Positions 21,767 through 31,364 of a stretch of 64,000 bases of DNA are shown here, in pieces (position 1 is the stretch's first letter; every line of letters begins with the position of its first letter). The notes beneath the pieces were generated by a model. That model was not told the DNA's origin. It did not search any database and saw nothing but the letters and a program-made list of their open reading frames with translations. The position numbers were made by a program, and so were the translations under genes. Origin of the DNA: Vibrio maerlii (GTDB lineage Bacteria > Pseudomonadota > Gammaproteobacteria > Enterobacterales > Vibrionaceae); NCBI RefSeq assembly GCF_003415655.1, contig NZ_QRHC01000008.1, positions 124,001 to 188,000 on the forward strand, given 5' to 3'.

Positions 21767-21851
21767 TCATAGTTGATATCAAAACTATCGATTTGAATCA
21801 TAGTTCATTCCTGCATACATTACAGCCAGTCACTTACACTATGAAACGATT

Positions 21852-22991
21852 ATGCTAACTATCTTTAAAACCTTTTTCTGGCTTGGCTGGATCAGCTTCG
21901 GCGGGCCAGCCGCTCACATTGGTTACTTTCGACAAACTTTTGTCGAAAAGTTGAATTGGTTAACGGACGAGGAATATGGGCAGATTGTCGCCCTAAGCCA
22001 ATTCTTACCAGGCCCAGGTTCCAGCCAAGTGGGTTTCGCATTAGGATACAAAAAAGGCGGACTAACAGGTGCGATTGCAGCTTTTGTTGGTTTCACGTCA
22101 CCATCTGTTCTATTAATGCTAGCGCTCGCCGTGTTAAGCAGCCAATTCATGTCGAACGACCTGTTTCAATCCATTATTCACGGTTTGAAATTGCTGGCTG
22201 TGGTCGTTGTTGCTGATGCGACATTCGGTATGTACAAGAACTTCTGCAAAAACAAGCTCACCACCACTTTGTTCATGCTCACCGCCGTCGTATTGTTATT
22301 GGCACCTGGAGTATTACCTCAGATCTTGGTACTGATCTTTGCTGCACTGGTTGGTGCTTTCTATCTCCAAGGAGCAGAAACCAACACGCCTTCAAAAGAA
22401 ACTAAACTTTCCATTGCTCCTTTAATTCTTTTCGTTGTTCTTTTACTTGGCATGCCAATGTTAAATGGACTGTTCTCAGGTGTTAACATTTTCAATCAAT
22501 TCTACCAAGCGGGAAGTCTCGTGTTTGGTGGCGGCCACGTGGTTTTACCTCTACTTCAAAATGGTATTGGCGACCAACTTACACAAGATACCTTCTTAAC
22601 CGGCTACGCTGCCGCTCAAGCAGTACCGGGACCGATGTTTACCCTAGCGACATACTTAGGGTATTCACTCTTACCTGCTTCACCAATTGTCGGTGCATTA
22701 GTTGCCACCATCGCTGTGTTCTTGCCAGGCTTCCTACTGCTATTAGCAGCGCTGAAAAACTGGCAAGCCATCGCATCGATTCCAAAAGTCTCTGGTGCGT
22801 TAACAGGCGTTAATGCAGCCGTAGTGGGTCTACTTCTAACGGCTCTATATCAACCGATTTTTTCTAGCTCTGTTTTGTCATCGACCGATTTTGTGCTAGT
22901 TATCGTAGGTGCATGGTTGCTAAAAGGGCTCAAGTTGCCAATAGTTGGATTGGTTGGGTTCTTTGTTGTGGCGGGGGCTCTAACTTTATAA
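21852..22991 (+). CDS. chrA: Chromate-family transporter ChrA (long chain)
   Basis: 379 aa, with two homologous membrane halves as in long-chain CHR proteins. The N-terminal half has FFWLGWISFGGPAAHIGYFR and LSQFLPGPGSSQVG. The second half repeats the pattern as AGSLVFGGGHVVLPLL and AAQAVPGPMFTLATYLGY. The duplicated GGP/PGP motifs are diagnostic. ChrA proteins export chromate by a proton-coupled mechanism; many homologues have unproven substrates. The divergent LysR regulator probably controls it. Confidence 0.88.
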   Translation: MLTIFKTFFWLGWISFGGPAAHIGYFRQTFVEKLNWLTDEEYGQIVALSQFLPGPGSSQVGFALGYKKGGLTGAIAAFVGFTSPSVLLMLALAVLSSQFMSNDLFQSIIHGLKLLAVVVVADATFGMYKNFCKNKLTTTLFMLTAVVLLLAPGVLPQILVLIFAALVGAFYLQGAETNTPSKETKLSIAPLILFVVLLLGMPMLNGLFSGVNIFNQFYQAGSLVFGGGHVVLPLLQNGIGDQLTQDTFLTGYAAAQAVPGPMFTLATYLGYSLLPASPIVGALVATIAVFLPGFLLLLAALKNWQAIASIPKVSGALTGVNAAVVGLLLTALYQPIFSSSVLSSTDFVLVIVGAWLLKGLKLPIVGLVGFFVVAGALTL

Positions 22992-22996
22992 ACCAT

Positions 22997-23026
22997 AAAA
23001 ATGTGGTCCACAAAGGTGAACCACAT
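22997..23026 (-). terminator. Terminator of the Tad operon
   Basis: ATGTGGTCCAC pairs with GTGAACCACAT (one mismatch) and on the minus strand the stem is followed by TTTTTA. It lies between convergent chrA and the last gene of the Tad run. Confidence 0.65.
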
Positions 23027-23048
23027 ATTCAATTTCACATTACTATTG

Positions 23049-24293
23049 CTAAGACTGTTGCTCTTCTATTTTAGTAACTTCGGCAGCCATATAAGCACAC
23101 AAAACGAAAAATACCATCAATGGGGCTGCATGGTAGAAATTTCCATCAATCAGGCCTTGTGCAATTAATGCAGCAAAAGCCATAAAAGCAGGAAGTATAT
23201 GCCGATGGCCTCTAAATAACGCTTTGGAGCACACTCTCCAAGTGAGCAAGGCCATTAAACTTAATAGTAATGTTGTACCTACTAACCCAAACTCTACTAA
23301 CCATTGTAAAATAAAGTTATGGGGTTGAAGAAAGCCAATCTCCGTTATGTAATAGTGTGCCTCTGCACCATAACCAAACCAAGGCTTATCAAGAAAGTTC
23401 GCGTAAGCCTCTTGCCATAATTCATATCTAGCAACCATCGAACTAGATGACAAAGCGTCTAGTGTTTGACCTGGGTCTAAAAAACGGTTCAAACCATTCC
23501 ACTTAAAAACATTCAAAGGTAAGGTTATCACCACAGTGAAAAGCCACACCAAAGCTAATCTCAGCATTAAACTGGCTCGAAATTGGTTGCAGTAGATCAA
23601 ATAAACAGCAGCGAGAGCAACTGAGCCCAAGTAAGCAACAATTGCACCACGACCTCCAAGCCAAACTAGATAGCCCAAACAAACAACTAAACCCAAGTAA
23701 CTTGAAACATTAGTCTGTTTCATCAACAGTCGAATTGAGTACATGACGGTCGGAATCAGAACTAAGTAGCCTTGATACCGGCGGTTAGCACTGAAGAAAA
23801 ACTGACCTTCTTTGAGCCCTTCTCTTAGTGATGGGTCTACAAAAGAAACCAGGCTAAACAAAACTGCGATGCACGTAGTTACAGTCAGCACATAAGACAA
23901 TTCAAAGTTGACACCTCCTTCGTCAGAAAAATAAAAACAAAGCACGTAAAAAACACAAAAATGGGTTGTTATATAGAGAGATCTTATAAGAGAGCTAATA
24001 GAGAACTCGAAATCAACACTAGTAAAAAAAAGGGATGCAGATCCCAAAAGCGTTAACAATACAAATGTAAATGAAATGTATCTATTTAACGAATTTACCC
24101 TAAATGCTATTCTATTTATATCCATGATATTTCTATGGACATATATAAGAAAAAACACTTCCAAAGTAAATATTATAAAAGCCCCCAACGCTGGGGTATA
24201 AAATGTTGAGAAAAAAGAAATACAAATGATAACCGATAATAAAGAGCTAATATAACAATTACTACTGTAAAGTTTCAGAATGCTATAGTTCAT
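23049..24293 (-). CDS. O-antigen-ligase-like polytopic membrane protein
   Basis: 414 aa with about ten hydrophobic segments. Near residues 300-330 lies the Wzy_C/WaaL-type periplasmic signature: a loop with ARYELWQEAYANFLDKPWFG, then YGAEAHYYITEIGFLQPHNF. These enzymes move a lipid-linked glycan onto LPS or, in the PglL/PilO branch, onto pilins. The start overlaps the upstream PAP2-type gene by 4 bp, so it belongs to the Tad transcription unit. This makes modification of a pilus component possible, though not shown. The gene is AT-rich compared with the housekeeping genes, which suggests recent transfer. Confidence 0.75.
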   Translation of the reverse strand: MNYSILKLYSSNCYISSLLSVIICISFFSTFYTPALGAFIIFTLEVFFLIYVHRNIMDINRIAFRVNSLNRYISFTFVLLTLLGSASLFFTSVDFEFSISSLIRSLYITTHFCVFYVLCFYFSDEGGVNFELSYVLTVTTCIAVLFSLVSFVDPSLREGLKEGQFFFSANRRYQGYLVLIPTVMYSIRLLMKQTNVSSYLGLVVCLGYLVWLGGRGAIVAYLGSVALAAVYLIYCNQFRASLMLRLALVWLFTVVITLPLNVFKWNGLNRFLDPGQTLDALSSSSMVARYELWQEAYANFLDKPWFGYGAEAHYYITEIGFLQPHNFILQWLVEFGLVGTTLLLSLMALLTWRVCSKALFRGHRHILPAFMAFAALIAQGLIDGNFYHAAPLMVFFVLCAYMAAEVTKIEEQQS

Positions 24294-25372
24294 ATAGTAA
24301 CAACGCCTCTATCTTTTCGACAATTTAAAATATACTTGACCAAAGACCAAATAAAAACAGTCAGAATAATAGACAAATACCCATCAATAGCATAATGCCA
24401 GCCAATATGAACTGAGCCTACTTGAATTAACAACGCATAGGTCCACATAACGTACCCCATGTATCTATTAAGCTGAGAAGCACCTAAAGCCATAACTACG
24501 CTTAGTGATACATGCATACTTGGCATAGCCGATATCCCTGCTCCTAACATATTCCCATCATTTATATGCTGTTGCCAAAGTGTATCTTGAACATTCAAGA
24601 ACCATAAATTTATACCCCACTGCGATTCTAGAGATAAGCTTTGGGCTTCTAATTTACTAAACAGTCCAAAATAAGCTTCAGTATTAGATGAAACATAATG
24701 AAAGAAGCAAGGACCTGCCGATGATAAAAATGTTGCGACAATATTTCCTAATAAAAACCAAGTTAAAACAAAAGATATGATAAACTGATTTCTTTTTCTT
24801 TCCGATCCAGAGTAAAAAACATAGAAAACAAACCACAACCAAAGAATAACAAACCACAAGTAATACAATGAAGTTATGAATAAAGTAAAATATTCGTTAG
24901 GAAATAAGAAGTGCGTAATTTTCCACGGGTCTATACCAAAATGTAAGAATCTATCAATTTCATAAAAAAATTCATCATAAGAAAAAGGAATTATTTGTGG
25001 GATAATTTTTTTAAAATAGGTATAGTTTGAAATTATTAAGTTTAAAACTAAAAACCTGAAGACCACATCATAAAAATAATTTCCTGATTTAACAAAGACG
25101 GTCACCTCTCCTATTATCTTTTTAGTTGGATGAGACTCTCCACCAATGAAACACATTACATATTTATATGATAACCAAAATATAAACGTGATATAAATAC
25201 CAGTCAATAACTGACCGAAATAATCCATCAATTGATAAGAAGAATAGTCTGGAGCAAATAAAAACTTAACAACAAAAGTAATAAAAATAGAAACGAAACA
25301 AATAAAACATATAATCTTTTCTTTAAAAAAAATAGATGAAATGTCTTTGATTTTGAGTTTGGTTACATCCAT
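24290..25372 (-). CDS. PAP2-type membrane phosphatase / phosphotransferase-like protein
   Basis: 360 aa from ATG at 25372 (a TTG at 25381 is possible). It has several membrane segments, with the phosphatase-like signature near the C-terminus: SAMPSMHVSLSVV followed by HIGWHYAIDGY. These match the second and third motifs of the PAP2/inositol-phosphotransferase superfamily, with His in both. It could dephosphorylate a lipid pyrophosphate carrier or transfer a phospho-headgroup. It follows tadD by 23 bp and overlaps the ligase-like gene. It is very AT-rich and Phe/Ile/Tyr-rich, unlike its surroundings. Confidence 0.72.
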   Translation of the reverse strand: MDVTKLKIKDISSIFFKEKIICFICFVSIFITFVVKFLFAPDYSSYQLMDYFGQLLTGIYITFIFWLSYKYVMCFIGGESHPTKKIIGEVTVFVKSGNYFYDVVFRFLVLNLIISNYTYFKKIIPQIIPFSYDEFFYEIDRFLHFGIDPWKITHFLFPNEYFTLFITSLYYLWFVILWLWFVFYVFYSGSERKRNQFIISFVLTWFLLGNIVATFLSSAGPCFFHYVSSNTEAYFGLFSKLEAQSLSLESQWGINLWFLNVQDTLWQQHINDGNMLGAGISAMPSMHVSLSVVMALGASQLNRYMGYVMWTYALLIQVGSVHIGWHYAIDGYLSIILTVFIWSLVKYILNCRKDRGVVTI

Positions 25373-25395
25373 ATAAACCAAGCCTTAAATAAGAT

Positions 25396-26400
25396 TTAGG
25401 ATTTTTCTTCACGCATCATTGACAGCGCTCTTTCAAGGTTCTCATTTGCGACTTGATAGTAAGTCGGTTGGGTGTCAATAGCTTGTTTCAAGTAAGGTAC
25501 TGCTTCTTCTGGTTTATCTTGTAGTATCAAAATATAACCTATATTGTTCAGTGCCTCAGGTTCAGACATTTGACTCTTAAAAACATTCAAAGCTCTATTC
25601 ACCTGGCCTTGAGCAATGTATGTCAGCGCAAGATTATTTTTTGCTTTCTCGTTATTGGGATTTACCTCCAATGCAGAAAACAGGTAACGTTGAGCGCTTC
25701 TATACGACCCAGATAAATAATAAGAATAGCCAATATTGTTGAGTACTTTCTCTGACTTCGGATCGATTTGAAGTGCTTTGCCATGAAATACTTGAGCTAA
25801 CTCATTCTCTTTTTCTACATCATATAAAACGCCAAGCCCTGCATATGCAAATGTAGGAGACGCATTAACCTCAACCAGTAGAGTTTTCGCTTCTTCTAAA
25901 GTCACACTACGGCTTGATGAAAGATTGGCAGATGATTTTTGACGAATTTGGTCGGCATTTACTGATCTCAAAAAATAGCTCTTACCTTGCTCAGTATCAC
26001 CCAACCTAGTATAAAAAACACCGAGCTGCTCTAACGTTTTTATGTTGTCTGGATTTTCATCGAGAGACATTAAAAATGCGCGCTCGGCAATTGATGAATT
26101 CGATTTAGCTAAATGAATCATACCGATGTTATATAGGGTTTTATCTTTATAAATGCCGTTTTCAAATGATAGCGAACGAATATACTCATACAAAGCCAGA
26201 TCTAAGTTTCCCGTAGAATAGGCTCGATCTCCACGAACTATCGCTTGCTTTTCGGTTTGAGGTATATTTTCTTCATCAACACTTAAAGAATCTACTGGCA
26301 TCCCAGAATACAAAGTTTCGTCAAAAGAAGTTGGTTCTGTAGAACTACATCCAACTAGCCATATTAGACCAAGAACCACGAATGACTTTCCAATTCTCAT
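25396..26400 (-). CDS. tadD: TadD, TPR lipoprotein of the Tad pilus
   Basis: 334 aa. The signal peptide has lipobox LVGC (Cys at about 18). The rest is a series of tetratricopeptide repeats with the W/L-G-Y-A-F-A-P pattern, for example IGYSYYLSGSYRSAQRYLFS and AKNNLALTYIAQGQVNRALN. TadD is an outer-membrane-associated lipoprotein thought to help secretin assembly. It lies 21 bp after tadC in the operon. It is longer than many TadD proteins (about 250 aa), having extra repeats. Confidence 0.88.
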   Translation of the reverse strand: MRIGKSFVVLGLIWLVGCSSTEPTSFDETLYSGMPVDSLSVDEENIPQTEKQAIVRGDRAYSTGNLDLALYEYIRSLSFENGIYKDKTLYNIGMIHLAKSNSSIAERAFLMSLDENPDNIKTLEQLGVFYTRLGDTEQGKSYFLRSVNADQIRQKSSANLSSSRSVTLEEAKTLLVEVNASPTFAYAGLGVLYDVEKENELAQVFHGKALQIDPKSEKVLNNIGYSYYLSGSYRSAQRYLFSALEVNPNNEKAKNNLALTYIAQGQVNRALNVFKSQMSEPEALNNIGYILILQDKPEEAVPYLKQAIDTQPTYYQVANENLERALSMMREEKS

Positions 26401-26421
26401 GTTTTTACTCCTTTTTCAGAC

Positions 26422-27375
26422 CTATCTATTTCCCATGGATTCCATCAAATTTATTATAGAAGGACCAATCGCGACGATGAAGAAACATGGCCATATAAAT
26501 AAGAGTAGAGGAAATATCATCTTTGTAGGGATCTTAGCCGCGACTTCTTCCACTTCCTGGTTACGCTTATCTCTATAATCTTCGTTAAACTCGCGAAGTG
26601 TCTGTGCAACGCTACCACCAATTTTTGCAGCATGGGTTAATGTGCTAACCAAACCCTGAATATCACGTACACCAGTTCTTTCAACTAAATCGGCAAATGC
26701 ATCAGACATTTCGACACCGGCGCTTATTTTTGAACATACGGTATCAAGTTCATCCGCAAATTCAGGGTGGGAAATCATCACCTCATCCGCCACTTTTTTA
26801 ATAGAAGCATTGAGACCTAACCCAGACTCGGTACAAACAACGAGTAGATCAAGCGCATCTGGAATAGCACTTTTGATTCTAGACTTTCTTTTATTACCTA
26901 TTCTCTCTAATACAATGTTAGGAAGTAATAACCCAACACCAACGCTGAGTGCCATGTACAAATATAATTTATCAATGTCAGGCGTATAAAAATATAGAGT
27001 TGCTGCAACTAAAACGCCTAACGTGAATGTTACTATTTTTATTATATAGAAAGCTGTTAATGCACTAGCATCATGGTAACCTGCATGCATCAATTTAATT
27101 CGTATACTTTCACTCTCTTTACCGCTACTCGTCGCGATTACAGGAGCTAAAGACTCTAGGGTACCGCCCTTGGTTGACCTTTGGTTCTGGGAAACTCGCA
27201 AAGACTCTGACTCTTTTGCAACTTCACGAATCCTCTTTTTTAGTGTTGTTTGACGATTAGCCAACAAAACATACCCAATCGCAAACACAAGTAACATTGC
27301 AGATAAGAGAATTAAAATGAGTAAAATAAGCTCATCATCGACGAGGTTAATAACATTATTAAAATATCGTTCCAT
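26422..27375 (-). CDS. tadC: TadC, inner-membrane platform protein
   Basis: 317 aa with a T2SS-F domain (about 165-290): DALDLLVVCTESGLGLNASI, then LREFNEDYRDKRNQEVEEVA. There are membrane segments near residues 20, 120-150 and 285. With TadB it forms the inner-membrane core on which the TadA ATPase acts. It is 2 bp downstream of tadB. Confidence 0.93.
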   Translation of the reverse strand: MERYFNNVINLVDDELILLILILLSAMLLVFAIGYVLLANRQTTLKKRIREVAKESESLRVSQNQRSTKGGTLESLAPVIATSSGKESESIRIKLMHAGYHDASALTAFYIIKIVTFTLGVLVAATLYFYTPDIDKLYLYMALSVGVGLLLPNIVLERIGNKRKSRIKSAIPDALDLLVVCTESGLGLNASIKKVADEVMISHPEFADELDTVCSKISAGVEMSDAFADLVERTGVRDIQGLVSTLTHAAKIGGSVAQTLREFNEDYRDKRNQEVEEVAAKIPTKMIFPLLLFIWPCFFIVAIGPSIINLMESMGNR

Positions 27376-27377
27376 AG

Positions 27378-28343
27378 TTAGACCTCAAAATTAATAATAT
27401 TACGAATCCAAATAGAACCGAAAAATAAACATACAATACCTATCGATATAAGCTTTATTCCCGAAGCTGTTTGGTACAACGGATCCATATAACCAGGGTG
27501 CATAAATACCATTATTCCAAACATAACGAATGGAGAAAGAACTAATATCCAAGCAGATAAACGGCTTTCAGCTGAGAGTGTTTTAATCTTTCGCTGCAAC
27601 TTAAATCTAGACCGTAACACTTTTGATACTTTGTCTAAATTCTCTGATAGGTTCCCCCCCGTCTCTTTCTGAAGTAACACTGCACTAGAAAAAGCAAGCA
27701 TTGAAACCGTGGGGGTACGTTCCGCCATTTGCATAATTGCAAGGCGCATATCGTAGCCATAGTTCAACAAATTGAACGTATTTTTAAATTCAACGCCTAT
27801 CGGATCTGGTAACTCCTCTCCTACTTCATTAAACGCTTGAGTTATCGGCTGCCCTGCTTGCAACATTCTCCGCATGATATCTAAAGCATCAGGTAGCTGC
27901 TCCTCAAAGGCATGTAATCTATCAGAAACTTTCTTTTGTAAATAAAAATAAAGCAATACCCAAACTGTAAAAAACACAACTACTGTAATAATCCATTGTG
28001 CCGTTAAAATCCAGACCGTGATACTGAGACCAAGACCCAACAAGAATGCTGAAGCTATCGTTCCAGTCAGAGACCAACTCAGCCCTGATAACTCTATTAA
28101 TTTCTTTATCGACGCAAAGATCGGAACCTTAATCAGACTTCTATCCGTTGATGATAATGAGCCTAAATATTGTTCTCTTAACAACGTTCTACTTTCTTCA
28201 TCCAGACTCATTTGAGTCTCTTTGAGCCTTTCTGACAATTGTTTATGTTTGGCTTTGCTACCGACTGCCGGTAGTAATAAGGCTTGAGAGATAAAAACAA
28301 CGGCTAAAAACAATAACACAAAGAATAAAGTTGCATCCTGCAT
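27378..28343 (-). CDS. tadB: TadB, inner-membrane platform protein
   Basis: 321 aa with a T2SS-F domain (about 155-280): LPDALDIMRRMLQAGQPITQ, then LQKETGGNLSENLDKVSKVL, both strongly typical of TadB. Membrane segments are at the N-terminus, around residue 100, and near the C-terminus. It works as the partner of TadC. It lies 9 bp after tadA. Confidence 0.94.
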   Translation of the reverse strand: MQDATLFFVLLFLAVVFISQALLLPAVGSKAKHKQLSERLKETQMSLDEESRTLLREQYLGSLSSTDRSLIKVPIFASIKKLIELSGLSWSLTGTIASAFLLGLGLSITVWILTAQWIITVVVFFTVWVLLYFYLQKKVSDRLHAFEEQLPDALDIMRRMLQAGQPITQAFNEVGEELPDPIGVEFKNTFNLLNYGYDMRLAIMQMAERTPTVSMLAFSSAVLLQKETGGNLSENLDKVSKVLRSRFKLQRKIKTLSAESRLSAWILVLSPFVMFGIMVFMHPGYMDPLYQTASGIKLISIGIVCLFFGSIWIRNIINFEV

Positions 28344-28352
28344 ACTAGCCCC

Positions 28353-29795
28353 CTACCTTAAGACTTCGTTGAAGATATCAAACGGCATGTGAAGACCTCG
28401 TTTCGAAAGCTTGTCATGGCAAATAGGAATGACACCCGTGGCTGTGTAGTAGCCGATGACATTTCCTTCTTCATCCATTTTTTCTCGATGAAAACGGAAA
28501 ATTTCAGACATGGTTATAATGTCACCTTCCATACCATTGATTTCGGAGATACTCACCATTCGACGCTTACCATCTTCTTGACGTTCCATTTGCACGACAA
28601 GGTGTATTGCAGATGCAATTTGAGCTCTAAGGTTTTTAGTCGGCATGTTCCAACCAGCCATGGCAAACATATTCTCTACACGGCTTAGAGCATCGCGGGG
28701 TGTATTGGCGTGAATCGTCGCTAAAGATCCATCGTGACCGGTATTCATAGCAGAAAGCATATCTACTGCCTCTGCTCCACGAACCTCCCCTAAAACTATG
28801 CGATCAGGTCGCATACGCAATGAGTTTTTTACCAAGTCCCTTTGTGTGATTTCACCTTTTCCCTCAAGGTTTGCAGGACGAGTTTCTAAGCGAACGACAT
28901 GAGGCTGCTGTAATTGAAGTTCAGCTGAGTCTTCAATAGTCACGATTCGCGAATCTGAGGGGATAAAGCCCGAAAAAATGTTCAGAGTAGTGGTTTTTCC
29001 CGAACCTGTACCTCCAGAAATAAGTACATTCAGCTCACCATGAACTGCAGCTTCGACAAACTTAGCCATTTCAGGGGAGAGGGAATCAAAGCTCAGCAGG
29101 TTATCCATCGTCAACTTATCTACAGCAAAACGACGGATTGACACGGATGGTCCATCAAGCGCCAGAGGTGGGATAATTGCGTTAACACGTGATCCATCAG
29201 CTAAACGAGCATCAACCATAGGCGAAGCTTCATCGATACGCCTTCCTACACGGCTTACAATGCGGTCAATAATGTTTCTTAGATGTCTGTCATCTAAAAA
29301 AGTATACGGTGTTTTCTCAAGACGACCTCTGCGTTCAACAAAAACATCCTTAGCACCGTTGACCAAAATATCAGACACAGAGTTATCTTTAAGGAGAGGC
29401 TCCAGAGGACCAAGGCCAAAAACTTCGTCTTCAATCTGCTGGACGATACGTTTCCTCCCCTCGGAACTCATAGGGTGGCTGGAGTCTTCCGCCATTAGCT
29501 GTAAGATAGCCTCATGAAGTTCACTTTTAGCTCTATCTATCTCAAGGCTTGATAACAAACCTAGATCTAAGGTCTCTAATAAACGTTGATGGTAATAGTG
29601 TTTAACCGATAGTTCGTGTTCTAGTTGCTTTCGTGCGTCATCTATAGCTTGCTCGCGTACACTTTGCTCAGCGAGTTTATTTTTAATAGCATTAGATTGC
29701 TCTTCAGCCTTTTGACTCGTCACATCACTTTCAATGTTACGTACTTTATCTTGGAAATCTGGATTGATATTTTTTCGTTTAAAGAACATAGCCAC
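28353..29795 (-). CDS. tadA: TadA/CpaF secretion ATPase
   Basis: 480 aa. Walker A is [13 protein letters not shown] (about residue 260), the Asp box is EDSAELQL, Walker B is [15 protein letters not shown], and the His box is [17 protein letters not shown]. The N-terminal 200 residues contain the CpaF pattern [20 protein letters not shown]. TadA is a bifunctional hexameric ATPase that powers both extension and retraction of Tad pili. It is cytoplasmic, docking on TadB/TadC. Confidence 0.97.
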   Translation of the reverse strand: MAMFFKRKNINPDFQDKVRNIESDVTSQKAEEQSNAIKNKLAEQSVREQAIDDARKQLEHELSVKHYYHQRLLETLDLGLLSSLEIDRAKSELHEAILQLMAEDSSHPMSSEGRKRIVQQIEDEVFGLGPLEPLLKDNSVSDILVNGAKDVFVERRGRLEKTPYTFLDDRHLRNIIDRIVSRVGRRIDEASPMVDARLADGSRVNAIIPPLALDGPSVSIRRFAVDKLTMDNLLSFDSLSPEMAKFVEAAVHGELNVLISGGTGSGKTTTLNIFSGFIPSDSRIVTIEDSAELQLQQPHVVRLETRPANLEGKGEITQRDLVKNSLRMRPDRIVLGEVRGAEAVDMLSAMNTGHDGSLATIHANTPRDALSRVENMFAMAGWNMPTKNLRAQIASAIHLVVQMERQEDGKRRMVSISEINGMEGDIITMSEIFRFHREKMDEEGNVIGYYTATGVIPICHDKLSKRGLHMPFDIFNEVLR

Positions 29796-29810
29796 TCCTT
29801 AGCCTAACTA

Positions 29811-31031
29811 TTAAGAAAACAGTCGCTTTATCCAAGACTTTTTAGGCTCCTCACTAGAGGTGACCGTATTTGCTAACTTGATTATAGACTTAGATAGAGG
29901 ACTTCCTTTTTTCCCTTCAACAAAAGGTTGCCCTAAGTTCACACTATCTAACGCTGTTTTAAAATCATTTGGGATCGCATGTACAGGAGTACTACCTATC
30001 GCCTCTTGTATATCTTTCAGCTTTATTGATTGGCGGCTCTCAAAACGATTGACAACAACCTCGACAATATCCCTACTTACAGCGAATTCAAAAGTGAGCA
30101 ATTTCAAAACTCGGCTCACGTTTTTTATGGCAACCAAATTCTGCTGTGTTACGAGTAATATTCTTGTCGCTGGATTAATAACAGGAGATGTCACATAGTC
30201 AATACCTCTAGATAAATCAACCACAACATAAGAGTAAAACTCTCTAAGTAAAGGGAGCAGCTTCTTAATATGAAGAGATTTATTGTAGTTATCTTGAATA
30301 TTACCGAACTGAAATCCCAAAACGTGAAGACCAGACGAATGTTTTGTGACAAAACTCCCCAAAGACTCTTGATCTAAATCACCAACGTTATCTATTGCAT
30401 CAACCAGACTATAAGGTGATGATATGTTTAAATATTCATCAGTAACTCCAAATTGCATGTCAAGATCAAGTAACAACACATCTCCTTTATTGCTATGAGC
30501 CATTTCAACCGCTGTATTCATTGCTAAAGTTGAAGCTCCTGATCCACCTTTAGTGTTAATAAAAACTAATAACTCTCCAAGCTCTCGGTTTGATATTTTT
30601 TCATGCGCAATACCCTCTAGGATCGGGAAAAAATCAGACAATTCAGCTTTATCAGAAATAAAGTCCGCAGCTCCTGTTCTTAACGCCAGTTTTAATGCTT
30701 GACTATCGCTATCATCTCCAAGTACGACAAGTGTCGGTTCGTAACTATCAGAGACAATACCAAGGTCTATGTTTTGTAATTCCAGTATCGTTTTTGCCCA
30801 TTGTTCACCAGTATCAATCAGAATCAGGTCTGGGGCATTCCTTTGACCTGATACACCGATGTTAATTTCTTTAAATGAGAAGGTTTCGATAGTAAGGCTG
30901 GAGCTTCTGTTTAACTCGTTGGTAATATGCCTTTGAAAATTTTCATTAGAGTATATAACCCAAACAATTAAGTTGGTTCTCAGGCGATATCCACTTCCCT
31001 TATGTCTTGATATATTAATAGCTTCGCTCAC
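29811..31031 (-). CDS. tadZ: TadZ/CpaE, pilus localisation ATPase
   Basis: 406 aa with a GTG start preceded by GGGAGTGGTGT. Residues about 20-140 form a receiver-like domain without the normal phosphoacceptor set. Residues about 145-400 form a ParA/MinD-type ATPase with the deviant Walker A KGGSGAST and the DLDMQFG switch region. TadZ places the Tad machine at the cell pole or a focus. It is 16 bp upstream of tadA. Confidence 0.92.
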   Translation of the reverse strand: MSEAINISRHKGSGYRLRTNLIVWVIYSNENFQRHITNELNRSSSLTIETFSFKEINIGVSGQRNAPDLILIDTGEQWAKTILELQNIDLGIVSDSYEPTLVVLGDDSDSQALKLALRTGAADFISDKAELSDFFPILEGIAHEKISNRELGELLVFINTKGGSGASTLAMNTAVEMAHSNKGDVLLLDLDMQFGVTDEYLNISSPYSLVDAIDNVGDLDQESLGSFVTKHSSGLHVLGFQFGNIQDNYNKSLHIKKLLPLLREFYSYVVVDLSRGIDYVTSPVINPATRILLVTQQNLVAIKNVSRVLKLLTFEFAVSRDIVEVVVNRFESRQSIKLKDIQEAIGSTPVHAIPNDFKTALDSVNLGQPFVEGKKGSPLSKSIIKLANTVTSSEEPKKSWIKRLFS

Positions 31032-31082
31032 ACACCACTCCCTTGCATTTCAAAGCACTCGTTTAAATTGGTTTGTGCTACA

Positions 31083-31349
31083 TCAATTTGAAAAACCACC
31101 AATAAACTGGCTATCACTACCAGACAAATCATTGTCGCCTTTGCCTGTATATGCCTGGTAAGCACCTTCCATACGCTCACCGGTACCCGTTGGCACGACA
31201 CCCAAGTTTTCCTGGCTAGCATTAGGGTTATAAACTTGCTCACTTTTCAAACGCGCAACATGCTCTCCAAGAGGGGGTTCATTGGTCACACACCCAATAA
31301 TTACAACTGGAGATAGGCAAACAACAATTCTCATCAATAACGTTTTCAT
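31083..31349 (-). CDS. Small lipoprotein of the Tad locus
   Basis: 88 aa. A signal peptide with lipobox IIGC (Cys at 20) is followed by VTNEPPLGEHVARLKSEQVY and then NPNAS. The G-x-x-V-x(5)-Q-x-x-NP pattern recalls short lipoproteins found beside secretins in other Tad loci, where CpaD or RcpB is expected. It lies exactly in the RcpB position between rcpA and tadZ. It is much shorter than RcpB/CpaD (about 200 aa), so it may be a reduced pilotin. Function is inferred from position only. Confidence 0.7.
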   Translation of the reverse strand: MKTLLMRIVVCLSPVVIIGCVTNEPPLGEHVARLKSEQVYNPNASQENLGVVPTGTGERMEGAYQAYTGKGDNDLSGSDSQFIGGFSN

Positions 31350-31364
31350 ACCATCACTCCCTTC

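Noticed and set aside
23049..25372. The PAP2 and ligase-like genes considered as part of an LPS or capsule cluster
   Set aside because: No glycosyltransferase, Wzx or sugar-nucleotide gene is nearby, and they are coupled to tadD on the same strand.
31028..31243. 71-codon minus-strand frame near the tadZ start
   Set aside because: It overlaps the small lipoprotein gene in another frame. The lipoprotein has a signal peptide, lipobox and correct operon position.
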